This document shows positions 23,539-32,037 of a DNA stretch of 64,000 nucleotides, piece after piece (position 1 is the first letter of the stretch; each line of letters starts with the position of its first letter). Made by a program: the position numbers and the translations under genes. Below the pieces are notes generated by a model. That model was not told where the DNA came from. It worked only from the letters and a program-made list of their open reading frames with translations, and did no database searches. The stretch spans positions 4,216,001 through 4,280,000 of the forward strand of contig NZ_JBHUNX010000001.1 in NCBI RefSeq assembly GCF_042685645.1. The letters are read 5' to 3'. Source of the DNA: Salininema proteolyticum (lineage in GTDB: Bacteria > Actinomycetota > Actinomycetes > Mycobacteriales > Micromonosporaceae).

Positions 23539-24252
23539 CTATTCGGACAGCTTCTTTCGCTCCGCGCGGGCCAGACGGTCGGCCGCGCGGATGGGCTCCG
23601 GCTGACGGAACCGCGTCGCCGTCCCCAGCACGAGTTCGACGGACTTGTCGAGAGAGATCTTGTGCCCGGCGGAGACGTAGACCGGCTTGGTCGAGTCCCT
23701 CGTCCGCACGCTGCGCCCGATGACCGGGCCGGCGGGGCACTCGTCCCAGTCGGCGGCGGGCGCGATGTCTGCGGTGTCGCCCCGCCCGGGACCGGGCTCG
23801 GGGATGCCGTCGCGGTAGGGCGGGTTCTTCGCGATCCCGACGACGGGCAGGTCCAGCGCCAGTCCGAGATGGCAGGCGAGCCCGAAACCGCGGGGGTGGC
23901 CGACTCCGTGCCCGTCGCAGAAGACCACGTCCGGGAGGGTCTCCAGGGTTTCGGCGAGCGCCAGCAGGAGGGGCAGTTCCCGCAGCGCCAGAAGGCCCGG
24001 GCGGTAGGGGGTCCCGGGCCTGTCCGAGACGACGGTCTCGTCGACGATCTCAGAGTCCGGATAGGACAGTACGACGGCGGCGGCGACCGCGGGCTCGCCT
24101 TGGCCACCGTACTGCACGTCGAAGCCGGCGACGGTCGCGACGTCCGGGTCTCCGTAGGCGCGGACTTGGTCGTGCATGGTGCGCTGCCAAGCCTTGTAGC
24201 GCTGCACGGTAACCGGATCGGAGGCATCGACGGGCGGTGGAGCGGGACGCAT
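23539..24252 (-). CDS. nfi: Endonuclease V (deoxyinosine 3' endonuclease)
   Basis: 237 aa. Motifs of the family appear in order: VATVAGFDVQYGG (first catalytic Asp), YRPGLLALRELP, VFCDGHGVGHPRGFGLACHL (second Asp) and VSAGHKISLDKSVELVL. The enzyme nicks DNA one base 3' of deoxyinosine, starting repair of deaminated adenine. Length is typical. The gene stands alone, convergent with the secreted-protein gene and divergent from the chitinase gene. Confidence 0.92.
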   Translation of the reverse strand: MRPAPPPVDASDPVTVQRYKAWQRTMHDQVRAYGDPDVATVAGFDVQYGGQGEPAVAAAVVLSYPDSEIVDETVVSDRPGTPYRPGLLALRELPLLLALAETLETLPDVVFCDGHGVGHPRGFGLACHLGLALDLPVVGIAKNPPYRDGIPEPGPGRGDTADIAPAADWDECPAGPVIGRSVRTRDSTKPVYVSAGHKISLDKSVELVLGTATRFRQPEPIRAADRLARAERKKLSE

Positions 24253-24414
24253 AGTGCCATTCTGGGGGTCGGCCGGACGCGGCGCCGACCGGGGTCCCGT
24301 CGGGAGTAGGAAATCCGGCAGCCGGACGCGGACCGGAGGAATATTCGCAATTGCCAGGCGCGCAGGGAATCACGCCTCGACCGGCCGAGCCGTTGATTAA
24401 GATTGCATCTCGAT

Positions 24415-24431
24415 ATCTACTCATTTGTATC
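24415..24431 (+). promoter_or_regulatory. Shared motif upstream of the chitinase gene (copy 2)
   Basis: ATCTACTCATTTGTATC, about 100 nt before the chitinase start, matches 15 of 17 bases of the motif at 22752-22768 before another secreted-protein gene. It may be a common promoter element. Confidence 0.5.
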
Positions 24432-24532
24432 ACTACACGGGCGAATTCCCGCCGACCGCTTGACTTCGGAGAGCGAGACATGAATGATTAAGAATCTAAC
24501 CTATTTAATGCCTATGAGAAAGGGGGATCGCT

Positions 24533-26095
24533 GTGACTGCGAAGACCAAGAAGCTCCCCAAGCTTCTGGCATCGGCAGCGGCGATCGCCGTCGGCGGCTT
24601 CGGCGCCCTCACCGTCGACACCGCGGCCACCGCCCAGGAGTCACCCGCCCTCGCCGAGGAGTGCTCGGCCCCGTGGAGCTCCGATGCGACCTACACCGAG
24701 GGCGACAAGGTCAACCACGACGGCCGGGAGTACCGCGCCCGCTGGTGGACCGAGGACGACCGGCCCGACACCGCAGGGGAGTGGGGAGCGTGGCTCCCGC
24801 TCGAACTGTGCGGAGAGAGCGGCGTCGTCCTCGAGGAGTGCGAGCGCCCCTGGATGCCCGGCGAGGCCTACCAGCGCGGCCAGTACACCAACCTGAACGG
24901 CACCGCCTACCGCGCCCAGTGGTGGACCGAGGGCGTCGAGCCCGGCACCACCGGCGACTGGGGCGTCTGGGAAGAGGCCGGCTCCTGCCGCGAGCCCGTC
25001 TCCGGCACCTACTTCACCTACTGGGACGACTACTGGCCGGTCGAGCTGATCGAGTCCGGTCAGATCGAGAACCTCACCCACCTCAACTACGCCTTCGCCC
25101 GCCCCTCCGAGGAGGGCACCTGCGAGTTGGGCGGAGTCGACGAGGAGACCGGCGTCAGCTGGGACACCGAGTACATGGTCCCGGCCGAGGACTCGGTGGA
25201 CGGCGTGGCCGACACCCCCGAGGACGAGGTCCGCGGCTACTTCGGACAGCTGATCAAGCTCAAGGAGGCCTACCCGCACCTGAACATCGTGCTGTCGGTC
25301 GGCGGAGAGGCCGACTCGGCCAACTTCGCGGTGGCCATGGAGGACCTGGAGAAGTTCGCCCAGTCCTGTTACGACCTGGCCCACGACCCGCGCTGGGACG
25401 GCCTGTTCGACGGCATCGACATCGACTGGGAGTTCCCCAACCTCTGCCTGCCGTGGACGCCTTGCGACGAGAGCGGCTGGGACGCCCCGCGCCTGATGGC
25501 CGAGGAGCTCCGCACCGTCTTCGGCGACGAGATCGTCAGCTTCGTCGGCCCGATCAACCCGTTCGCGGACAACGCCCTCGAGGTGGCCGACTGGGTCGGC
25601 ACCGCCGAGCACGTCGACTACTTCAACCTGGTGACCTTCCACTACGAGGGCGACTGGAGCGCTACGACGTCCGCCGACGCGGCGGTGTACAGCCCCACCG
25701 GGGGCCTCGACATCGAGGACTCGGTGAACTGGTACCTCGACCGCGACGTGGACGCGTCCAAGCTGGTCATCGCCTACCTCCCGTGGGCAGTCGTCTGGCA
25801 GGAGGCGGAGGCCGAGGGCTTCGGCCAGGCCCACGGCGGCTCGCACCCCGAGTACCAGGGCAGCCCCTACCGCGTCACGAAGGAGACCTGCGCCGACGAG
25901 GTCTACCACGAGGAGTACATCGTCAGCACCTGCTGGGACGGCGAGAACTGGTGGAGCTTCGACTCCCCCGAGTCGGTCGCCGGGAAGACGCAGTGGGCCG
26001 TGGACCTGGGGCTGGGAGGCCTCTTCAACTGGAACACGTCGCTGGACTCCACCGGCGAACTCCGGGAGCGGGCCATGGACGGCCTCTACGCCTAA
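24533..26095 (+). CDS. Secreted GH18 chitinase with two N-terminal chitin-binding modules
   Basis: 520 aa from a GTG start with GAAAGGGG upstream. Signal peptide (residues 1-~34, LLASAAAIAVGGFGALTV). Two CBM5/12-type modules follow (residues ~43-88 and ~100-145), each with the EYRARWWTEDD or AYRAQWWTEGV aromatic patch that binds chitin. The catalytic GH18 barrel (~155-520) has the SVGG strand and FDGIDIDWEF, i.e. the DxxDxDxE motif with the catalytic Glu. It hydrolyses beta-1,4-GlcNAc chains outside the cell. The protein is strongly acidic. A shared upstream motif suggests co-regulation with the secreted protein at 22838. Confidence 0.92.
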   Translation: MTAKTKKLPKLLASAAAIAVGGFGALTVDTAATAQESPALAEECSAPWSSDATYTEGDKVNHDGREYRARWWTEDDRPDTAGEWGAWLPLELCGESGVVLEECERPWMPGEAYQRGQYTNLNGTAYRAQWWTEGVEPGTTGDWGVWEEAGSCREPVSGTYFTYWDDYWPVELIESGQIENLTHLNYAFARPSEEGTCELGGVDEETGVSWDTEYMVPAEDSVDGVADTPEDEVRGYFGQLIKLKEAYPHLNIVLSVGGEADSANFAVAMEDLEKFAQSCYDLAHDPRWDGLFDGIDIDWEFPNLCLPWTPCDESGWDAPRLMAEELRTVFGDEIVSFVGPINPFADNALEVADWVGTAEHVDYFNLVTFHYEGDWSATTSADAAVYSPTGGLDIEDSVNWYLDRDVDASKLVIAYLPWAVVWQEAEAEGFGQAHGGSHPEYQGSPYRVTKETCADEVYHEEYIVSTCWDGENWWSFDSPESVAGKTQWAVDLGLGGLFNWNTSLDSTGELRERAMDGLYA

Positions 26096-26130
26096 GGGGA
26101 CACCGAACCTTCTCCAACGGTTAGGAGAAA

Positions 26131-26163
26131 GCCGCCGAATCGTGATATTCGGCGGCTTTTCCC
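26131..26163 (+). terminator. Terminator of the chitinase gene
   Basis: A 10-bp perfect stem GCCGCCGAAT / ATTCGGCGGC with a 6-nt loop, followed by TTTTCCCC, 35 nt after the stop. A smaller CTTCTCC/GGAGAA hairpin precedes it. Confidence 0.9.
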
Positions 26164-26216
26164 CTTCCCCGGTCCTATGAGGGGACCGCGGGCCCGAATA
26201 TGAGTACAGTCAAGGT

Positions 26217-27164
26217 ATGGCTCTTGTGGAAGCGCTCAGTGACGACCAGGTCCGCGGAATCCGCCGCCTCGCCGAGAGGTCCCTGGAGAGGGACGGCGTG
26301 GAGGCGCTCAACGAACAGACCCTCCTCAATCTCGACCGGGCCCCCGGGCCCGGCTTCTACCATTTCGTCCTCGGCTCGGGCGACGATGTCACCGGTTACG
26401 CGCAGATGGAGATCGCCGACGGCGACGCGCACGCCGAGATGACGGTCGACCCCGACCACCGCCGCGAGGGCCACGGCCGCCGCCTGATGGAGGACCTCGT
26501 GACCACCGCGACGGGCGAGGCGGAGTTCCTGCGCCTGTGGGCGCACGGGGACACCTCGGCGGCCCAGAAGGTGGCCGAGTCGGAGGGTTTCTCCCGCGAC
26601 AGGGTCCTTTTCGAACTGGGCATGGACGCCTCGCAGATGGACTGGCCGGAGTCCTGGCCCGAGGGGGCCGGGGAGTGGCCGACGGGCTCGGCTCCCGCGG
26701 CGGTTCTGCCGCAGGGCTTCTCGTTGCGGCACTTCGATCCCGGCACTGACGAGGACGAGCTCGTCAGGGTCAACGCGGCCGCGTTCGCCGACCATCCCGA
26801 ACAGGGCCGCTGGACGTTCGAGGACGTCATCACGCGGGAACAGGAAGAGTGGTTCGATCCCGAGGGGATCATCCTGGCCTTCCAGGGCGATGCCCTGAGG
26901 GGCTTCCACTGGACCAAGATGGTACCGGAGAACGGCGCGGGGATCGTCGGCGAGATCTACGTCGTCGGCATCGACCCGCCGGCCCAGGGAACGGGTCTCG
27001 GCAAGGTCCTGACCCTGGCGGGCATGGCGCACATGGCCGCTCGCGGGGCCACCACCCTCACTCTATTCGTCGACGAGTCGAACTCCCGCGCGGTGCGGCT
27101 GTACCGCAACCAGGGCTTCGAGACGGTGCGGACGGACGTCCAGTACAAGCGTCCGCTCGAGTAG
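26217..27164 (+). CDS. mshD: Mycothiol synthase (acetyl-CoA:Cys-GlcN-Ins acetyltransferase)
   Basis: 315 aa, two tandem GNAT domains. The N-terminal domain has AEMTVDPDHRREGHGRRLME; the C-terminal domain has IVGEIYVVGIDPPAQGTGLG with the acetyl-CoA loop, then ATTLTLFVDESNSRAVRLYR. These are the signature regions of MshD, which catalyses the last step of mycothiol synthesis, so the host is an actinobacterium. Size matches the family (~300 aa). Stands between the chitinase and a convergent Nudix gene; only 3 nt separate the two stops. Confidence 0.93.
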   Translation: MALVEALSDDQVRGIRRLAERSLERDGVEALNEQTLLNLDRAPGPGFYHFVLGSGDDVTGYAQMEIADGDAHAEMTVDPDHRREGHGRRLMEDLVTTATGEAEFLRLWAHGDTSAAQKVAESEGFSRDRVLFELGMDASQMDWPESWPEGAGEWPTGSAPAAVLPQGFSLRHFDPGTDEDELVRVNAAAFADHPEQGRWTFEDVITREQEEWFDPEGIILAFQGDALRGFHWTKMVPENGAGIVGEIYVVGIDPPAQGTGLGKVLTLAGMAHMAARGATTLTLFVDESNSRAVRLYRNQGFETVRTDVQYKRPLE

Positions 27165-27167
27165 CGC

Positions 27168-27860
27168 CTACCAGCCGGAGGTCGCCTCGGCGATGCTGGC
27201 GTACCCGGGGTATCCCTCTTCGCCGGGCAGGAGGAACCGCGGCGGGCTGGCGTTGCGGTTGAGTCTCGGCAGGAGGGGCTCCATGGGGCGCTGCTCCGCC
27301 GCGGCGAAGACCTCGCCGACGGTGGTGTAGCTGCTCAGTTCCGCCAGGGCCGTGGCCTCCGGCATGGACATCTGCCCGCCGTACTGGCAGACGGCCTGTT
27401 CGGGCCCCATCCAGGTGGCGTACTCGGGCTCGCGCGGGTTGGCCCGCGGCTGGAAGCCCTCGGCGAGGGTGGCGACGTATATCCAGATGTCGTAGCGGCT
27501 CTCCTCGAACTCTGAGGTGAGCCAGCGGCCCCACGCGCGCTGGAGGGCGACCAGGGAGCCGGTCTCCTCCTCGACCTCGCGGACTCCGGTGGAGGCCACG
27601 TCGGGGTCGTCGGGCTTGTGGACGCCGCCGGGGAACCCGTAGCGGTTGGAGACCTCGTCGGTGCGGCTGTCAGTGAAGGGGCCGCCGGTGATGTGCCGCA
27701 TGAGGTAGACGCGGAGAGGCGCTTCGCGCAGCAGGATGACGGAGGCCGCGCGTTCCGCGCGGGCCGGCCGGCCCCCCTGGTTCTCGTGGTTCTCCGCACG
27801 TCGCAGCGCCGTCGCGGAGGCGGCGCGCAGGTCCCATTTCCCGAACTGTTGAATCGCCAT
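27168..27860 (-). CDS. Nudix hydrolase
   Basis: 230 aa. The Nudix box reads GGVHKPDDPDVASTGVREVE followed by EETG. The REVEEETG core is intact, but the first Glu of the classic GX5E pattern is Asp here. Upstream AASVILLREAPLRVYLMRH and RYGFPGG are typical of the NUDT7/NUDT19-like (CoA or ADP-ribose type) group. The substrate cannot be fixed. The C-terminal ~80 residues are an extension common in actinobacterial homologues. Convergent with mshD. Confidence 0.82.
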   Translation of the reverse strand: MAIQQFGKWDLRAASATALRRAENHENQGGRPARAERAASVILLREAPLRVYLMRHITGGPFTDSRTDEVSNRYGFPGGVHKPDDPDVASTGVREVEEETGSLVALQRAWGRWLTSEFEESRYDIWIYVATLAEGFQPRANPREPEYATWMGPEQAVCQYGGQMSMPEATALAELSSYTTVGEVFAAAEQRPMEPLLPRLNRNASPPRFLLPGEEGYPGYASIAEATSGW

Positions 27861-27942
27861 AGTGACAAACTATCGCAGTCGGCCGGGGATCAATCGCTTT
27901 TCGCCGGACAATCGCCCGCCGCCGGACTCCGGGCACGAAAAC

Positions 27943-27974
27943 GGGGGGCGCTCCGAAGAGCGCCCCCCTTTTAT
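27943..27974. terminator. Bidirectional-type terminator between Pit and Nudix genes
   Basis: An 11-bp perfect stem GGGGGGCGCTC / GAGCGCCCCCC with loop CGAA. TTTTAT follows on the plus strand and GTTTTCG on the minus strand. Both neighbouring genes read leftward, so it mainly ends the phosphate transporter transcript. Confidence 0.88.
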
Positions 27975-28103
27975 CCCCCTGAGTGAAGTCTCTGGGACCT
28001 TCGCGCGGTCTCGCTGCGTCCGGGTTCCCCCTAGATAATTACACTTCCACGATGGAGAGTTCCAGGCGGGGTCTGCACGAGCGGTCCGATGCGGGTCCTG
28101 TTC

Positions 28104-29105
28104 TCAGAATAGCAGGCCGAAGGGGATGTAGGCCAACGCGCCCACCAGCGCCGCCACCGGGAAGGTGAGGATCCAGGCGAGGACGATGGAGCGGGCGACG
28201 CCCCAGCGCACGGCGCGCTTGCCGTTGACCGAGCCCACGCCCATGATGGCCGAGGTGATGGTGTGCGTGGTGGAGATCGGCGCGCCGATCCACCAGGTGT
28301 TGGCGAACAGGACGGACGCGGCCACGGTCTCGGCGGCGAAGCCCTGCGGCGGGTTGAGGTCGATGATCCTGCGGCCCAGGGTCTTGATGATTCTCCAGCC
28401 GCCGGCGTAGGTACCCCAGGCGAGCATGGCGGCCGTCGCGATGTACACCCATTCGGGGATGTGCGTGGCGCTGTCCTGCCACCCTCCGGTGTAGAGGGCG
28501 AGCACGATGACGCCCATGACCTTGGCGGCGTCCTGCATGCCGTGGCCCAGGGCCATGGCGGCGGCGGAGACCGTCTGGGCGTGGCGGAAGCCGCGGTTGA
28601 GCTTGACCGGGTTGCCGTTGCGGAAGATCCAGTAGATGGACAGCATGACCAGGAAGCCCACGCCGAAACCGACGACCGGGGAGATCACGGTGGGGAGGAC
28701 GATCTTCTGGAGCACGCCGTCCCACAGGACCATGCCGCCGCCCGCGAGGGTGGCGCCGACGATGCCGCCGAACAGGGAGTGGGAGGCGGAGATGGGCCAG
28801 CCGAACTTGGTGGCGGTGTAGTTCCAGGCGATGGCGCCCAGGAGTCCCGCCATCACGATGATCAGGCCGTCGACCTCGCCGGGGACTTCCACCAGGCCCG
28901 ACGCCACGGTCTTCGCCACTTTGGCGCCCAGGTGGGCGCCGGCGAAGTTGCCGACGGCGGCCATGAGGAGGGCCGCCCGGGGGCTGAGGGCCCGCGTCGA
29001 GATCGACGTCGCGATCGCGTTGGCGGAGTCCTGGAACCCGTTGGTGAACGCGAACCAGAGCGCCACCCCGATGGCGAGAATGGTGACGATGAGTGTCGTG
29101 TCCAA
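28104..29105 (-). CDS. pit: Low-affinity inorganic phosphate transporter (Pit family)
   Basis: 333 aa with ~10 membrane helices. Both Pit repeats show their signatures: FAFTNGFQDSANAIATSIST and GWPISASHSLFGGIVGA in the N-terminal half, ALGHGMQDAAKVMGVIVLAL and GAPISTTHTITSAIMGVGSV in the C-terminal half. It imports phosphate (usually as metal phosphate) with protons. It lies 2 nt after the DUF47 gene on the same strand, forming the standard DUF47-Pit operon, and a PHO box precedes that operon. Confidence 0.93.
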   Translation of the reverse strand: MDTTLIVTILAIGVALWFAFTNGFQDSANAIATSISTRALSPRAALLMAAVGNFAGAHLGAKVAKTVASGLVEVPGEVDGLIIVMAGLLGAIAWNYTATKFGWPISASHSLFGGIVGATLAGGGMVLWDGVLQKIVLPTVISPVVGFGVGFLVMLSIYWIFRNGNPVKLNRGFRHAQTVSAAAMALGHGMQDAAKVMGVIVLALYTGGWQDSATHIPEWVYIATAAMLAWGTYAGGWRIIKTLGRRIIDLNPPQGFAAETVAASVLFANTWWIGAPISTTHTITSAIMGVGSVNGKRAVRWGVARSIVLAWILTFPVAALVGALAYIPFGLLF

Positions 29106-29107
29106 GG

Positions 29108-29737
29108 CTAGGATTCCTTGACGTAGATCGCTTCGATGACGTTGGCGACGTGCTCGAAGGCGTCACAGGCGGACTCGAGCATGTCGGCGACCTCCTTGAG
29201 CTTCATGACCGTCATCGTGTCGTACTCGCCGGAGTAGAGGCGGACCAGCAGCATGCGGTAGGCGCGGTCGCCGTCGTTCTCGAGGCGGTTGCACTCGACC
29301 CAGTACTCGCGCATCTTGTCGTCGAGGCCCTTGAGGTTCGGCATGGCCTCCGCGGTGAGCGCGGCCTGCGCCTCCAGGACGGCGACCTGTTCGATCATCT
29401 CGCGGGGCAGCGACGGGAGGTCGGAGAGCCCGTAGAGGTAGATGAGGTTGGCGGCGGCCTCGATGTTGTCGATGACGTCGTCGAGCCGGCCGGCCAGCAT
29501 GTACATGTCCGAGCGGTCCATCGGGGTGACGAAGCTCGTGTTGATCTTGTTGAACAGGGAGTGGGTGAGCTCGTCGTTGTCGTGTTCGACGTCGACGAGG
29601 CGCTCGGAGATGGACTGGAAGTCCGGCTTGTCGTCTCCCAGTTCCGCGAGGACGGCGACGCCGCGCTTGAGATTCTCCGCAGCGTCGCTGAAGAAGCCGT
29701 AGAAAGCATCATCCTGAGGCTTTAGGGAAAATCGCAC
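29108..29737 (-). CDS. DUF47 (PhoU-like) Pit accessory protein
   Basis: 209 aa; GTG at 29737 chosen because GAGGTG lies just upstream and family members begin (M/V)RFSLKPQDD. All-helical PhoU-like protein: FYGFFSDAAENLKRGVAVLA, DRSDMYMLAGRLDDVIDNIE (metal-binding E/D-rich helix) and LKEVADMLESACDAFEHVAN. DUF47 proteins are encoded next to Pit transporters and adjust their activity. First gene of the operon. Confidence 0.9.
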   Translation of the reverse strand: MRFSLKPQDDAFYGFFSDAAENLKRGVAVLAELGDDKPDFQSISERLVDVEHDNDELTHSLFNKINTSFVTPMDRSDMYMLAGRLDDVIDNIEAAANLIYLYGLSDLPSLPREMIEQVAVLEAQAALTAEAMPNLKGLDDKMREYWVECNRLENDGDRAYRMLLVRLYSGEYDTMTVMKLKEVADMLESACDAFEHVANVIEAIYVKES

Positions 29738-29888
29738 CAGGCACCTCGATCTTTCACTCGAATTGACGCCACTCACTGTACAGGCTTCAGGGCAGCGAAG
29801 CGGCAAGAACAAGGCGACGGTAACACCTGGATGAGCACCACTCAAATTCCAGGTGGCCGATGTGGCGCAGTTCCTTAACAATACGAAT

Positions 29889-29921
29889 CGATGTCGAACT
29901 TTCAGTGAACAAAAGGTTAAC
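29889..29921 (-). promoter_or_regulatory. PHO box (PhoP binding site) before the DUF47-Pit operon
   Basis: On the minus strand three contiguous 11-nt direct repeats read GTTAACCTTTT, GTTCACTGAAA and GTTCGACATCG. This is the actinomycete PHO box layout (consensus starts GTTCACC). It lies about 150 nt upstream of the DUF47 start, in the gap before the helicase gene's end. It implies phosphate control by PhoR-PhoP. Confidence 0.78.
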
Positions 29922-29972
29922 GAAAGAGCGCGAGGCGGTCTCTGTCCTGGTAGGACACCTTTGTCGCGGGGT

Positions 29973-31985
29973 TCAGGACCGGTTGAGGCGCTGCAGGGCC
30001 GCCTTCACTTTGTCGCCGTCGGTGGAGTACCACATGTCGGGGAGCGAGTTGCGAAGGTAGTTCGTGTAACCCATTTTGGAGGCCAGCCGGGAGTCGAGCA
30101 CGGCGACCACTCCGCGGTCGCTGGAGCGACGGATGAGGCGGCCCGCCCCCTGGGCGATCCGCTGGGCGGCGACGGGCACGGACACGTCCATGAAGCCCGA
30201 GCGGCCGCGCTTCTCGCTGGCCTCGGTGCGGGCCGCCGTCAGCGGCTCGTTCGGGCGGGGGAAGGGGATGCGGTCGATGACGACGAGCCGGCAGGAGTCG
30301 CCCGGCACGTCCACGCCCTGCCAGAGGCTCATGACGCCCAGGAGGCAGGAGTCGCGGTCCTCTTTGAACTGGCGGACCAGAGTGGAGAGGGTCTCCTCGC
30401 CCTGGACCATGACGGGGTAGTCCACGCGCCCCCGCAGCGCGTCGGCGGCCTCGTCGGCGGCGCGGCGAGAGGAGAAGAGGCACAGGGCCCCACCGCCGCT
30501 GGCCTCGATGAGATCGACCAGTTCGTCCATGGCGCCGTTGGCCGAGCCGTCCTTGCCCGGGCGGGGCAGGTGGCTCGCGACGTAGAGGATGCCCTGCTTG
30601 CGATAGTCGAAGGGGCTGCCCACGTCGAGCTCGTCCCATTCCACACGGCTTGCGCCGGCTTCGCCGGCACCGGTCAGGGGTGTGGGCTGGGCGGTGGGCG
30701 AGGGCGGGTCGAAGTCGTCGTCCTCAACGGCGATGCCGAGCCCGAGGGAACGGGCCACGGTGTCGAAGGTGCCGCCGAGGGTCAGCGTCGCCGAGGTCGC
30801 GACGACGGTGCGGCTCTCGTAGAGGTTCGCGGCGAGCAGCCCGCCGACGAAGAGCGGCGCGGCGATGAGGCTCGCGGGCTTTGGCTGGCACCAGATGACG
30901 TCGTTGCCGCTGTTCTCCCGGGCGCGCACGGCGCAGTCGCGGGCCTCGTCGATGCCGGAGCGGATCTGCCCGGTGACGAGCGCGTTCTTGTCGTCCTTGG
31001 CGAGGTTCTTGATGACGGTCGTGGCGTTGTTGCACGCCGCCGTCACGAGCGTGAGGGCGTCGTCGAGCTGTTCGGGCAGGCCGTTCTTGATCCGCTCCTC
31101 GCCCGTGTCCTCAATGGCCATGCGCAGCTGGTCGGCCGCCTCGTTGAAGTCGCCGGCGATGTCGGCGCCGAGGATGCGGCGGCTGCGCGTGGCCAGCCAC
31201 TCGAGGCGCGCCGGGGAGAGTTCTGCGCGGGCGGCGGAGGTGGCCCGGTCGGCCAGTTCGTGGGCCTCGTCGATGATGAGGAGGTCGTGCTCGGGGAGGA
31301 CGGTGCCCTCCGAGAACATGTCGATGGTCAGCAGCGCGTGGTTGGTGACGACGATGTCGGCCTCCATGGCGCGGGCGCGGGCCATCTCGGAGAAACACTC
31401 GGTGCCCCAGTCGCACTTGGTCGCTCCGGGGCACTCGCTCGACGAGGTGGAGGCCTGGCGCCAGACCTGGTCGGACACGCCCGGGTCGAGGTCGTCGCGG
31501 TCGCCCGAGTCGGTCTCGTTGGCGAAGGCGTAGAGGCGCTTGACCTGGGCAGCGAAGCCCTTGCTGGAGGAGGCCCACTTGAGCTGCTGGGTTCCCTCCA
31601 GGGTCCCCGCGTCCTCCTCCTCGTCGGCGGCCATCTTGGCGTGGCAGAGGTAGTTGTTGCGGCCCTTGAGGAGCGAGAAGGTCGGGGCACGCCCGAGGAG
31701 GGGCGCGGTGGCCTTGACCAGGCGGGGGAGGTCGACGTTCACCAGCTGCGCCTGGAGCGCGAGGGTCGCCGTCGCGATGACGACGCGCTTGCCGGAGGCC
31801 AGCGCCGCGCACAGGTAGGCCAGGGACTTTCCGGTGCCGGTGCCGGCCTGGACGATGAGGTGGCGCCCGCTCTCGGCGGACTTCTCGACCGCCTCGGCCA
31901 TCTGGCGCTGGCCCGGTCTGGCCTCTCCCGAGGGGGTCCGTCCGATGACGGCGTCGAGCAGGTCCAGGGAGCTGAGGCTGGTCAA
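29973..31985 (-). CDS. dinG: DinG/XPD-like ATP-dependent DNA helicase
   Basis: 670 aa from a TTG start. Walker A is VQAGTGTGKSLAYLCA; Walker B is the DEAH box in LLIIDEAHELADRA. Between them are four cysteines (NYLCHAK and ECPGATKCDWGTECF) spaced as in the 4Fe-4S cluster of the XPD/DinG family. C-terminal motifs include LGVMSLWQGVDVPGDSCRLV, DRIPFPRPNEP and QGAGRLIRRSSDRGVV. A 5'-3' helicase acting on forked or damaged DNA. The gene is single, with another permease gene upstream on the same strand. Confidence 0.9.
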   Translation of the reverse strand: MTSLSSLDLLDAVIGRTPSGEARPGQRQMAEAVEKSAESGRHLIVQAGTGTGKSLAYLCAALASGKRVVIATATLALQAQLVNVDLPRLVKATAPLLGRAPTFSLLKGRNNYLCHAKMAADEEEDAGTLEGTQQLKWASSSKGFAAQVKRLYAFANETDSGDRDDLDPGVSDQVWRQASTSSSECPGATKCDWGTECFSEMARARAMEADIVVTNHALLTIDMFSEGTVLPEHDLLIIDEAHELADRATSAARAELSPARLEWLATRSRRILGADIAGDFNEAADQLRMAIEDTGEERIKNGLPEQLDDALTLVTAACNNATTVIKNLAKDDKNALVTGQIRSGIDEARDCAVRARENSGNDVIWCQPKPASLIAAPLFVGGLLAANLYESRTVVATSATLTLGGTFDTVARSLGLGIAVEDDDFDPPSPTAQPTPLTGAGEAGASRVEWDELDVGSPFDYRKQGILYVASHLPRPGKDGSANGAMDELVDLIEASGGGALCLFSSRRAADEAADALRGRVDYPVMVQGEETLSTLVRQFKEDRDSCLLGVMSLWQGVDVPGDSCRLVVIDRIPFPRPNEPLTAARTEASEKRGRSGFMDVSVPVAAQRIAQGAGRLIRRSSDRGVVAVLDSRLASKMGYTNYLRNSLPDMWYSTDGDKVKAALQRLNRS

Positions 31986-32037
31986 GGTTCTCTATTTCCT
32001 TTGTCGAGGCGGAGCGGATATGGCAGAATACCGAATT

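Noticed and set aside
24641..25909. Long minus-strand frame (422 codons) opposite the chitinase
   Set aside because: Antisense shadow of a GC-rich gene; Val/Gly/Arg-rich with no motif or ribosome site.
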